64,000 bases of DNA from VRUE01 sp963729995 (lineage in GTDB: Bacteria > Actinomycetota > Thermoleophilia > Solirubrobacterales > 70-9): assembly GCA_963729995.1 (NCBI GenBank), contig CAVSPF010000003.1, positions 620,001 to 684,000 on the forward strand, read 5' to 3'. Shown in pieces: positions 16,352 to 24,215 of this stretch (within the stretch, counting starts at the first letter, position 1; each line of letters opens with the position of its first letter). The notes below the pieces were generated by a model. The model searched no databases and was not told the origin of the DNA. It worked only from the letters and a program-made list of their open reading frames with translations. The translations under genes and the position numbers were made by a program.

Positions 16352-17823
16352 GCTGGAACCCCGGCGGCGTCCACGCGGCGCTTCACGGGGGGCAGCGCCG
16401 GCATCGTCTCTTGGGCCACGAGAGCCCTGTAGACCTCGATCCGGTTGAGCTGGATCGTGCCCTCGTAGATCTGGCAGAGCTTGGCGTCGCGCCACAGCTT
16501 CTCCAGCTCGGGACGGACCGCCGCGTCGGTCAGCCCGGCGATCTCGAGGGCGGAGTGGGTGACGCTCATCGCCACGTCGGCGCCCTGCGCTTTGGCGAGC
16601 GAGGAGAGGCCCAGCGAGCGGGTGATCGCAGCATCGCTCGTGCTGCGGCTGAGGAACCTGGCGAGGGCGTCGCGGGTCCGGGGCGAGGTCATCAGCCGCC
16701 GCACCGCCGGCTGCCGGTACATCCGGTTCGGCACCACCCTCAGGCTCCTCAGCAGCGGGCTCCTCGTCGCGCCGCCGAGCGCCGCGACGTCGAGCTCCAC
16801 GGCAGCGTCCATGTAGGCCTGGCGGGCGAGGTGGATCTGCTCGGCCATGCCGGCAAGTCGCAGCTGCACGCTCTGGCGCTCGAGCATCCCCTTTGCGTCG
16901 GGGTCCTCGCGCAGCCAGGTCAGCAGCCGTTCGTAGGCGCCGCGGGCGATGCCGGTTGCGATGGCGCCGACCGGCGGCCGCGAGGCGGCGAGCACGATCA
17001 GGGTCGCCCCGGCGCCGTCGCCGACCCGCGCGACGACGCGGTCATCGGGGACGAAGACCTCGTCGAAGACGAGTTCCGAGGCCGGGCAGGCGCGCTGGCC
17101 CATCTTGTGCTCGTTGCGCGCCACCGAGAATCCCTTGCTCTCGGCGTCGACCAGGAAGCAGGTCCACGTCGCGGCGGCCCGGCGCGGGTCGACCGGCATC
17201 AGGACCGTGAGCCAGCGGGCGACGCCGCCGTTGGAGATGAAGCGCTTGACACCGCTCAACGAGTAGCCGCCGGGCACCCGCCGGGCGTGGCTGGAGATCC
17301 GCGCCTTCTCGATCAGGTCGACGTCCTCGACATCGGTGCCCGCGTCGGGCTCGGTGAGGGCGCAGGCCATCAGCATCGGCTCCCCGCGCTGGACGGACTC
17401 GGCAACTTCGCTCATCACGTCCCAGTGGAGGGGGCCGTCGAGCAGCAGCGGCGAGATCCCCAGCCCGTGGGCACCGAAGATCAGGGCGAGTCCGGGGCAG
17501 GCGGCGCAGAGCTCCTCCATGACGATCGCGCACTGCGCCGTGAGACAGCCGCCCCCGCCGACCTGAGCGGGGATGAGGAAGTCGAGCATGCCGTACGGGG
17601 CGCCGCTTCGCACCAGGTCCCAGTCGAAGTAAGAGGGGTCCTCGTCGGTGCGCCGGTCGATCTCCAGCGCCGCTGGGCGCAGGTGCAGGTCGGCGAATCC
17701 CCGCGCCTTCAGCTGCAGATTCTCCAACCGGCGGACGTATCCCCGGTCCAGCTCCTCGAGTTGACGCAGGCGCGGGAAGGCCTCGCGCAGCGACGGAGCC
17801 GTGCTGCGGGGCTCGGCCGCCAT
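16348..17823 (-). CDS. Acyl-CoA dehydrogenase family protein (longer paralogue)
   Basis: The 491-residue protein is about 100 residues longer than common acyl-CoA dehydrogenases, with an extended N-terminus. The middle has CALTEPDAGTDVED, the typical flavin/substrate loop, and GGYSLSGVKRFISNGGVA; the end has QIYEGTIQLNRIEVYRAL, the catalytic-region signature (YEGT.Q). It lies 2 nt after the acetoacetate-decarboxylase-like gene and overlaps the second dehydrogenase. The substrate cannot be deduced from sequence alone. Confidence 0.88.
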   Translation of the reverse strand: MAAEPRSTAPSLREAFPRLRQLEELDRGYVRRLENLQLKARGFADLHLRPAALEIDRRTDEDPSYFDWDLVRSGAPYGMLDFLIPAQVGGGGCLTAQCAIVMEELCAACPGLALIFGAHGLGISPLLLDGPLHWDVMSEVAESVQRGEPMLMACALTEPDAGTDVEDVDLIEKARISSHARRVPGGYSLSGVKRFISNGGVARWLTVLMPVDPRRAAATWTCFLVDAESKGFSVARNEHKMGQRACPASELVFDEVFVPDDRVVARVGDGAGATLIVLAASRPPVGAIATGIARGAYERLLTWLREDPDAKGMLERQSVQLRLAGMAEQIHLARQAYMDAAVELDVAALGGATRSPLLRSLRVVPNRMYRQPAVRRLMTSPRTRDALARFLSRSTSDAAITRSLGLSSLAKAQGADVAMSVTHSALEIAGLTDAAVRPELEKLWRDAKLCQIYEGTIQLNRIEVYRALVAQETMPALPPVKRRVDAAGVPA

Positions 17824-17825
17824 GG

Positions 17826-18656
17826 TCAGCGGACGACGGGCTCGCCGGGCTCGACCAGCGCCATCGCGCGGTGGATCAGCGGCAGCGACAGGTGCTCCGG
17901 CCCGTAGAGAATCCCCTCGAACGGCGCCATCAGCTCGTAATAGATCGAGCGCCGTGAGACCAGCACGCTCGCAAGCTCGCGGGCGATCGGGTGCCGCTTG
18001 CCGAGCTCCAGCCGCGCCGCGCCGGTGCGCAGCGAGCGGCCACCGGCCAGCACGTTGAGCTTGAACTCCGATTCCTGCGGCTGGCGGTCCATCCAGAGGT
18101 GGCTGAAGAGCTGGATCTGCCCGGAGCGGGGCGTGTCGATCAGCGGCCCGTCAAGCGTCAGGATGTGCTCGTCGCCCTCGCCCAGGCGGCAGGTGCGGCG
18201 TGACCCATCCTCAGCGAAGTCGATCGAGCCGACGAACTTCGGGTAGTTGTACAGCTCGACGCCCCCGGCGCGGGCGATCTCCGTGGTGACCGGCAGGTGA
18301 TGGACCCACGCGTGGAGCTGCTTGTTGCGCAGGCCGGCCAGCAGTGCCCGGCCCGGCAGGTTGGAGGCGAACGGCGACTCGCTGAGGACGATCGAGATCG
18401 CCAGCTCGTTGTAGGGGTCGATGTCCGTGTCGCGGTACTCGAAGCAGGTGACGGCGACGGCGCCCAGCCCGGGAGCGAGGCGGGCCGGTACGAAGCGCGG
18501 GTCCGGAAGCAGCTTGCGCAGAGCGCCTAGACGGGCCGGGAAGACAGCCGTCTGGGCGGTGCCGTCGTAGTAGAAGATCGGCACTTTGGCCGACTGCCCA
18601 ACCAGGGTTGCGTCAACCTGCGCAACCCCCTCGAAGAACGCGGACTGCCGTGACAT
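17826..18656 (-). CDS. Acetoacetate decarboxylase-like protein
   Basis: The 276-residue protein matches the acetoacetate decarboxylase superfamily by its beta-cone segments and by a Lys in ELYNYPKFVGSIDF, the position of the Schiff-base Lys in ADC. The paired lysine of classical ADC is replaced (PKF instead of PKK), so activity may differ. I prefer the ATG at 18656 to the one at 18692 because the latter sits inside an AT-rich palindrome that is probably the promoter/operator. It heads the operon with two acyl-CoA dehydrogenases and an FAD oxidoreductase. Confidence 0.78.
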   Translation of the reverse strand: MSRQSAFFEGVAQVDATLVGQSAKVPIFYYDGTAQTAVFPARLGALRKLLPDPRFVPARLAPGLGAVAVTCFEYRDTDIDPYNELAISIVLSESPFASNLPGRALLAGLRNKQLHAWVHHLPVTTEIARAGGVELYNYPKFVGSIDFAEDGSRRTCRLGEGDEHILTLDGPLIDTPRSGQIQLFSHLWMDRQPQESEFKLNVLAGGRSLRTGAARLELGKRHPIARELASVLVSRRSIYYELMAPFEGILYGPEHLSLPLIHRAMALVEPGEPVVR

Positions 18657-18685
18657 GAGCCGAAGCGTCTCGTTGCACGGCGCCC

Positions 18686-18699
18686 TATACATCCGTATA
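18686..18699 (-). promoter_or_regulatory. AT-rich palindrome upstream of the decarboxylase/acyl-CoA dehydrogenase operon
   Basis: TATAC-ATCC-GTATA is a 5-bp inverted repeat in very GC-rich surroundings, 30 nt before the likely start codon. It may be an operator, or a -10 region combined with one. Confidence 0.4.
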
Positions 18700-18761
18700 T
18701 GACCCGTTGGGTCCGCGGGGGCCGCCCGCGTGGCCTTCCTCGACCCCCAGTCGAGGATCGC

Positions 18762-19397
18762 TCAGATCAGCTTGTGCTCGAGCGCGTAGCGGATCAGCTC
18801 GGGACGTGTCGTGAGGCCGAGCTTCTGCTGGACGTGCTTGCGATGGCTCTCCACGGTGCGGACGCTGAGCGAAAGCTCCGCCGCGATCTCGGCGTTCGTA
18901 TGGCCGAGGGCGATCATGCGCAGCACCTCCGCCTCGCGTTCGGTCAGGCCGTCGGGCGGGCCGGCATGGTCGCGCGGTTTCTTGAGCGCAGTGGCGACGG
19001 CGGTGCTCACATGCGTGCCGCCGTCGGCCACCGCAAGGATGGCCGCCACCAGCTCCTCGTCGATCGCCTCCTTCAGGACGTAACCCCGCGCGCCCAGCTC
19101 GAGCGCGCGACGGGCGAAGGCGGGGTCTCGCTCCATCGTCAGCACCACCACGGCGACGCCGGGGGCCCGGTTTGCGATCTCGGCAAGCACCTCCAGCGGC
19201 GGGCGGCCCGGCATGTTGAGATCGAGCACGAGGATGTCGGCCCGCTCGCTGGCGGAGATCTCGAGAGCAGCACCGGCGTCCCCGGCCTCGCCGACGACGG
19301 TGAGCCCGGGGGCCTGCTCGAGCAACATGCGCAGCCCGTGCCGTACGACGACATGGTCATCGGCAAGCACGACAGAGACCAGCCGCTTCGCCTCCAT
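18762..19397 (-). CDS. NarL/LuxR-family response regulator (minus-strand copy)
   Basis: The 211-residue regulator has a receiver domain with phosphoacceptor Asp in ILVLDLNMPG and a LuxR helix-turn-helix (LTEREAEVLRMIALGHTNAE). It is strikingly similar to the divergently placed regulator at 19554 (shared VLDLNMPG, DPAFAR, LGHTNAEI, TVE(S/T)H), so the two are recent paralogues. A TATGGT box lies 8 nt before the ATG and there is no ribosome site, which fits a leaderless transcript. Confidence 0.92.
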   Translation of the reverse strand: MEAKRLVSVVLADDHVVVRHGLRMLLEQAPGLTVVGEAGDAGAALEISASERADILVLDLNMPGRPPLEVLAEIANRAPGVAVVVLTMERDPAFARRALELGARGYVLKEAIDEELVAAILAVADGGTHVSTAVATALKKPRDHAGPPDGLTEREAEVLRMIALGHTNAEIAAELSLSVRTVESHRKHVQQKLGLTTRPELIRYALEHKLI

Positions 19398-19553
19398 ACG
19401 CTGCGACCATAGACGGCGCCTGTGTCGGATCGGGGGGTCGCCCGTTGCGATACGGGGACGAGCACGGATGACGAAGGAACCCCCAGCGGCCAGGATGGGC
19501 GGATGGCATCTGCAGCTGGCAGCGGAAGGCCCGCTACGTCTAGCCTCTCCCCG

Positions 19554-20237
19554 ATGCAGTCAGGCGAGCACGCTGGCGGTGGGAAGGGGACCGAGCGGTC
19601 CGGCGCCGAAAAGCCGATCACGGTGGTGATCGCCGACGACCATGGGGTTGTGCGGGCGGGGCTGCGGCTGCTGCTCGAGGCCGAGGGCGGCTTCGAGGTG
19701 GTGGCGGAGGCGAGCGACGTTCCCAGCACGCAGCGTTACGTGCGCGCTCGCCGGCCGAGCGTGCTGGTGCTCGATCTCAACATGCCGGGGGGATCGAGCC
19801 TGGCGTCGATTCCAACGCTTCGGGAGCAGGCGCCGGAGACGCAGATCGTGGTGCTGACGATGCAGGACGATCCGGCGTTCGCACGCGAGGCGCTGAAGGC
19901 GGGTGCGCTCGGGTTCGTGCTGAAGCGCTCGGCCGAGGACGAGCTGATCGAGGCGGTGCGGCTGGCGGCTCGCGGCGAGCCGTACATCAACCCGCAGCTT
20001 GGGGTCCGCCTGGCCGTCGAGCCGCCTCCGGGCCTGCCGGACGGGCTGAGCGAGGAGGAGGTCGAGATCCTCCGGCTGGTGGCGCTCGGGCATACGAACG
20101 CCGAGATCGGTGAGCGGCTCTTCCTCAGCGGGCGGACCGTCGAGACCCACCGCATCAGGCTGCAGCGGAAGCTCGACCTCGGCACGCGCGCCGACCTGGT
20201 GCGCTACGTGCTGGACCGCGGGTTGCTCGAGCGCTGA
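19554..20237 (+). CDS. NarL/LuxR-family response regulator (plus-strand copy)
   Basis: The 227-residue regulator has a short Gly/Ser-rich N-terminal tail, a receiver domain (Asp in VLVLDLNMPGGS) and a C-terminal LuxR domain (LSEEEVEILRLVALGHTNAE). I chose ATG 19554 because TAGCCT lies 7 nt upstream, as in other leaderless genes of this window; the open frame upstream is unlike coding sequence. Its last 34 nt overlap the convergent histidine kinase gene, its likely partner. Confidence 0.9.
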   Translation: MQSGEHAGGGKGTERSGAEKPITVVIADDHGVVRAGLRLLLEAEGGFEVVAEASDVPSTQRYVRARRPSVLVLDLNMPGGSSLASIPTLREQAPETQIVVLTMQDDPAFAREALKAGALGFVLKRSAEDELIEAVRLAARGEPYINPQLGVRLAVEPPPGLPDGLSEEEVEILRLVALGHTNAEIGERLFLSGRTVETHRIRLQRKLDLGTRADLVRYVLDRGLLER

Positions 20238-21940
20238 CGGGCGCCCCGCGGCGGATCCAGGGGGATGCTGGCGGAGACGGTGGTTCCACGCCCCGGTGCG
20301 GCGTCGATCTGCAGCTCGCCGCCGGCAAGCATGACCCGCTCGCGCATGCCGATCAACCCGAACCCCCCGTTCACCGCGGCAGGCTCGAAGCCGCAGCCGT
20401 CGTCGCGGACGGTGACCTCGACCATGTCGTCGCTCCACTCGACCAGCGCCTCGGCGCGTGAGGCGCCCGAATGCTTCGCGACGTTGTTCAGCGCCTCCTG
20501 CACGAGCCGGTAGAGGGTGCTCTCGGTCTCGTGCGGCAGTCGCGCGTCATCCCCGTCGCGCAGCCGCACGAGGACGTCGATCTCGAGCTCGCCTTCGCGG
20601 CTCTTGCGTTCCGCCAGCGTGCGCAGGGCGGGCGCCAGCCCGATCTCGTCCAGGGCCGCCGGGCGCAGCTCGGCGATCAGCCCCGAGAGGTTGTCGATCT
20701 CGACGTCGATCAATTTGGTCGCTTCGTGGAGCACCTTGCGCAGCTCGCTGCCGCTGGCGTCGGCGCGCAGCGCCGCCGAGTGCAGCATGCGCAGCCCGCC
20801 CAGCGCCTGCAGGGTCTCATCGTGAAGCTCCCGCGCCCAGCGCTTGCGCTCCTGCTCGGCCGCTTCGAGACTGTTGCGCAGCCGCTCGGCCTCGACCGAC
20901 TGCGCGGTCGCGACGGCGGTTGCCGCGCTTGCCGCGAACGAACGCAGCAGGCGTTCGTCCTCGGGCCCGAATCCGGGTCCCTCGACGACGCGGTCGAGCG
21001 CGGTGAGCACGCCGGAGGAGGTACCGCGGAAGGTCAGCGGCACGAGCATCGCCGCCTCGGCGGAGACGCCGAGCTCGTTGAGCTCGGCGTCGAGGCTGTC
21101 CTCTCCGGTCAGGCGTTCGGCGCGGCCGCTGCGCAGGACGTGACCGTGAAAGGTGCCCTCGATCGGGACCCGGGCGCCGTGCAGGTTGGCCTCGAGCTCC
21201 CCCGCCGTGGTCGCCACGACAAGCTCCTCGCCGTCAGCCAGCAGGATCAGCAGGGCCCGGGCATCCACCAGCGCCCGTCCGCGGTTGACGATCAGCTCGA
21301 GGATGCGGTCGATGTCGGTCTCGCCGCCTACCGAGCGGGCGATGTCCGTCATCACGGCCAGCGCTTTCACTGAACGTGTCGCGTTGTCCCGCTGCTGCGC
21401 GACCTCGTCGCGGCGGCGGGCAAGATCCTCGTAGAGGCGGGCGTTCTCGATCGCGATCGCAGCCCAGTCGGCGAGGACGATCGCGGCAGCTTCGTCGGTC
21501 TCGTTGAAGTCCTCGCCGCTCTCCTTCTCGGTCAGGTAGAGGTTGCCCCATGCCTCACCGCGGATCAGGATCGGCACGCCGAGGAACGTGCGCATCGGCG
21601 GATGGCCGGGTGGGAAGCCATACGAACGTGGGTGGGCGGACACGTCTGAGAGGCGCAGCGGCTCGGCGTGCCGGATCAGCTCGCCGAGCACACCGCGGCC
21701 GCGCGGCAGGCCGCCGATCGATGCGTGCGTCGCATCGTCCACTCCCAGCGTGAGGAAGCGCTCGAGCTCGCGCTTGCGCTCGTCGAGGATGCCGAGCGCC
21801 GCGTAGCGGGCGCTCGTCAGCTCGCGCGCCGCATCGAGGACCAGGTCGAGGATGCCCTCCAGGTCGAGCCTCGAGACGAGCGATCGGCCAACCGCGATCA
21901 GGCGCTGCAGCCTGCGATTGTCAAGTGCTGGAGACTCCAC
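20204..21940 (-). CDS. GAF-domain sensor histidine kinase (NarL type)
   Basis: The 578-residue cytosolic kinase has two GAF domains (about residues 20-165 and 195-345), a HisKA_3 box (RWARELHDETLQALGG) and a HATPase domain (RLVQEALNNVAKHSG; DDGCGFEP; GFGLIGMRERV). This layout resembles DevS/DosT-type or redox/light-sensing kinases; the bound ligand cannot be told. The start is GTG at 21940 with TACGGT 7 nt upstream; the long open frame further upstream runs antisense through the TPR gene and is not coding. It overlaps the regulator gene tail to tail by 34 nt. Confidence 0.9.
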   Translation of the reverse strand: MESPALDNRRLQRLIAVGRSLVSRLDLEGILDLVLDAARELTSARYAALGILDERKRELERFLTLGVDDATHASIGGLPRGRGVLGELIRHAEPLRLSDVSAHPRSYGFPPGHPPMRTFLGVPILIRGEAWGNLYLTEKESGEDFNETDEAAAIVLADWAAIAIENARLYEDLARRRDEVAQQRDNATRSVKALAVMTDIARSVGGETDIDRILELIVNRGRALVDARALLILLADGEELVVATTAGELEANLHGARVPIEGTFHGHVLRSGRAERLTGEDSLDAELNELGVSAEAAMLVPLTFRGTSSGVLTALDRVVEGPGFGPEDERLLRSFAASAATAVATAQSVEAERLRNSLEAAEQERKRWARELHDETLQALGGLRMLHSAALRADASGSELRKVLHEATKLIDVEIDNLSGLIAELRPAALDEIGLAPALRTLAERKSREGELEIDVLVRLRDGDDARLPHETESTLYRLVQEALNNVAKHSGASRAEALVEWSDDMVEVTVRDDGCGFEPAAVNGGFGLIGMRERVMLAGGELQIDAAPGRGTTVSASIPLDPPRGARQRSSNPRSST

Positions 21941-21973
21941 TCGGCCAACCGTAGCGCCCCTAGACTTGAGTCG
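21941..21973. promoter_or_regulatory. 33-nt divergent promoter between kinase and TPR gene
   Basis: Two start codons face away from each other across 33 nt. TAGACT (21961-21966) lies 7 nt before the plus-strand ATG and TACGGT (minus strand, 21953-21948) lies 7 nt before the minus-strand GTG. Each -35 region must therefore lie in or next to the other gene's start. Confidence 0.5.
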
Positions 21974-22345
21974 ATGAGCTTCGAAGCCGATCGCGATTCG
22001 ACCCTCACCCTCTACCGGCGTGGGATCGAGCTGCTCGCCGACGAGGACTTCGAGCAGGCCGCCGTGCCGCTGGAGGCGGCCGCGCGGCGGGCGCCTGAGA
22101 AGTCGTCGGTCCGCGAGGCGCTGGGACGCGCCTACTTCCGCTCGGGCCGGTTCGCGGCTGCCGCCGCCGAGTTCGAGGCGGTGGTCGACACGCACCCGGT
22201 GAACGACTACGCCCACTTCTGCCTCGGCCGGGCGCTGGCCAAGACGGGCCAGACGGAGCGCGCACGCCACCACCTGGCGCTCGCCTCCAACCTGCGGCCC
22301 GAGCGGCGCGACTACCGCTTCTACCGCAACCTGCTCAGCGCCTGA
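21974..22345 (+). CDS. Small TPR-repeat protein
   Basis: The 123-residue protein is made of about three TPR helices pairs (LYRRGIELLADEDFEQAAVP, VREALGRAYFRSGRFAAAAA, AHFCLGRALAKTGQTERAR). It has no signal peptide or membrane segment, so it is a cytosolic adaptor. The ATG is preceded by TAGACT at 7 nt and lacks a ribosome site. It is divergent from the GAF histidine kinase gene, so the two may be co-regulated. Confidence 0.85.
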   Translation: MSFEADRDSTLTLYRRGIELLADEDFEQAAVPLEAAARRAPEKSSVREALGRAYFRSGRFAAAAAEFEAVVDTHPVNDYAHFCLGRALAKTGQTERARHHLALASNLRPERRDYRFYRNLLSA

Positions 22346-22381
22346 CCGGGAGACGTTCTTAGTCTCAGGGCCTATCCCTGA

Positions 22382-23302
22382 CTACAGGCCGGCGACGAGG
22401 TTGCCGACGTTCTGCTGGCCGAAGTAGGGGCCGAAGCTGTGGATGCGATCGCCGCGTTTGCCGTAGGTGGTCAACCCGTCGATCGTCGTTCCTCCGTTGA
22501 TCAGCCAGCCGCCGCCGCTCGCGCCGGGGGCCCAGTGGCAGCCGATCGCGATCGTCGGCGGCCCGGGGATCTGGTAGGTGGCGCTGTCGTCCCCCGCATA
22601 GGGTGATTCGCATCCCTGCATCGAGCCGTCCATGCCCGGGTAGCCGAAGGTCTGGAACTGCTGGTGACGGCTGAGGCCGGTGGCGAGCGCAACACCGCCG
22701 CCCACCGCGTCGGCGACGTTCACCCCTTCGGCGTTGGGCGAGGTGAGCAGGGCGCCGACGTCGTAGTTGGGGTCGGCCGAGCTGACCCACTGGCGTGGGG
22801 CGTAGACATACGGCCGGCGGGCGATGAAGGCGCCGAATGGCGCGACCCCGTTGCTGTAGGCGGGCACGAACTCGAGATAGCGCGACCAGACGGAGTTGCC
22901 CTGGAGGCTGCGGGGGCCGGAGTTGACGCAGTGCCCGGCGGTCAGCACGAGCCGCCGTGTGGGGCTGTTGATGGCGGTCCCCGAGCAGTAGCCCAGGAAG
23001 CGTCCCTGGCGGACGAAGAGCCGGCCGTTGACGGCGAAGGGGAGCGTGGCAGGTTCGGCGATCGGCGCGAAGCTGGCGCTTGCGGTGAGGGAGGACCCCT
23101 GCGGCGCGTCGAGCGGCGGGGTGCTGCGCATCCGGGCGGGGGTCCAGTAGCGCGCCACCCGTGCCGCTTCGCCGGCGGCTGACGCTGTGGGGTGCGCCCG
23201 GGCGGCCGCGCTGGTCGGGCCCGCGAGTGCGCCCAAGGCCAAGCAGGCGAGCGTCGCAAGCGAGCCCGCGATTCGCCTGGCGCTGTGCGGGCGCGATCGC
23301 AT
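22382..23302 (-). CDS. Secreted trypsin-like serine protease
   Basis: The 306-residue protein has a signal peptide (residues 1-33) and a chymotrypsin-fold catalytic domain. The triad is visible: His in VLTAGHC, Asp in DPNYDVGALL and Ser in PGASGGGWL. Family S1 members of this kind act outside the cell. The start at 23302 has TATCCT 8 nt upstream, fitting a leaderless transcript. It is convergent with the TPR gene, 36 nt away. Confidence 0.88.
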   Translation of the reverse strand: MRSRPHSARRIAGSLATLACLALGALAGPTSAAARAHPTASAAGEAARVARYWTPARMRSTPPLDAPQGSSLTASASFAPIAEPATLPFAVNGRLFVRQGRFLGYCSGTAINSPTRRLVLTAGHCVNSGPRSLQGNSVWSRYLEFVPAYSNGVAPFGAFIARRPYVYAPRQWVSSADPNYDVGALLTSPNAEGVNVADAVGGGVALATGLSRHQQFQTFGYPGMDGSMQGCESPYAGDDSATYQIPGPPTIAIGCHWAPGASGGGWLINGGTTIDGLTTYGKRGDRIHSFGPYFGQQNVGNLVAGL

Positions 23303-23367
23303 CCGGACCGAGGATAGAGGGCGGCCCGGGTGGGCGGAGGCCAATGCGGCAGCGGTGCGCCCCAGCG

Positions 23368-24051
23368 TCAGCTGACGAGGGGAATGACGCAGCGGTACTT
23401 CCTGGGTTCGCTTGACAGTGTGGCAGCCACACCCGCGGCAGCTGAAACGGTGACAGCGTCATAGACCCCGGCACCCGAGACATTCGTGATGTCGCTCGAC
23501 CACTCATCGCCGGGGGCGAGGTTCACTTCAGGCTGCTTGGCGAAGGCGGCAAGTTCGAGCGCCCCGGGCAGCGTCCCGCCGTGCGAGGCGCAGTCGGCGG
23601 CCGCGTCGGGGGCGGTGGCGGTTGCGTTCGGCGAGGCCTGCCAGCAGGCGCCCGCGAACGGCCGTGTGCCGACCAGGCAGCCCACGCTGTGGCCGTTGAC
23701 CGTCTTCGCATCGATCGCGTTGACGGCGTTGAGCGCCGTCTGGGCGTCGACGGCGCTCTGCGCGCTGTCGGCCGTTTCGGCGTGGGCGGCGCTCGGGACC
23801 TGGCCGAGCGTCAGCTCGTTGATGTCGGCGCCCGTGAGCGGGGTCGGGAGGGAGGCGCCGCTGAGGACGCCGGGCTTGAGGCGGTTGGCAGGCACCGAGT
23901 GGGGCAGCAGGCGGTTGCCCGGCAGCGACTTCATCTTGATCGCCTTGCCGCTGATCTTGGATGCCGCGTAGACGCTGCTCCCGAGCGCTACGAACAGGGC
24001 GATCACGGAGATCGTCAACGCCGGCGCATGGAGCCGAATCCCCTCACTCAT
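23368..24051 (-). CDS. Secreted Thermoleophilia-type protein of unknown function
   Basis: The 227-residue protein has an uncleaved-looking N-terminal helix or signal sequence (LTISVIALFVALGSSVYAA), then the tract SLPGNRLLPHSVPANRL and repeated AET/ADSAQ/AVDAQT alanine-rich heptad-like repeats. It ends with a small domain holding four Cys. Proteins with this signal and SVPANRL/AAHAxTADSA pattern are abundant in Solirubrobacterales genomes, which supports the assignment of the organism. The function is unknown. GGGGAGAG precedes the ATG. Confidence 0.75.
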   Translation of the reverse strand: MSEGIRLHAPALTISVIALFVALGSSVYAASKISGKAIKMKSLPGNRLLPHSVPANRLKPGVLSGASLPTPLTGADINELTLGQVPSAAHAETADSAQSAVDAQTALNAVNAIDAKTVNGHSVGCLVGTRPFAGACWQASPNATATAPDAAADCASHGGTLPGALELAAFAKQPEVNLAPGDEWSSDITNVSGAGVYDAVTVSAAAGVAATLSSEPRKYRCVIPLVS

Positions 24052-24172
24052 TCTCTCCCCCAACTGTTGGACTGCGTGGGCGCCGAGCGTACCCCGCCAC
24101 CACACAGCAATCCAAGACCGGTGGACGAACGTTCAGCGCTCAGGAAATCGAAAGGGCTCGCGGGCGCCCGCT

Positions 24173-24192
24173 CGGGCCCCGACCGGGGCCCG
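24173..24192 (-). terminator. GC-rich hairpin after the kelch-propeller gene (possible terminator)
   Basis: An 8-bp perfect stem (CGGGCCCC/GGGGCCCG) with a 4-nt loop lies 24 nt after the stop codon at 24216. Only scattered T residues follow on the minus strand, so termination is uncertain. Confidence 0.4.
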
Positions 24193-24215
24193 GAGACCTG
24201 GACGAAAGTACGGCG

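Noticed and set aside
14024..16432. Long plus-strand open frame opposite the FAD oxidoreductase and acyl-CoA dehydrogenase genes
   Set aside because: Both minus-strand genes have strong enzyme motifs and tight operon spacing; the plus-strand product has no recognisable domain.
22350..22380. Two short stems (GAGAC/GTCTC and CAGGG/CCCTG) between the convergent TPR and protease genes
   Set aside because: Position suits a two-way terminator, but 5-bp stems without T-tracts are too weak to call.
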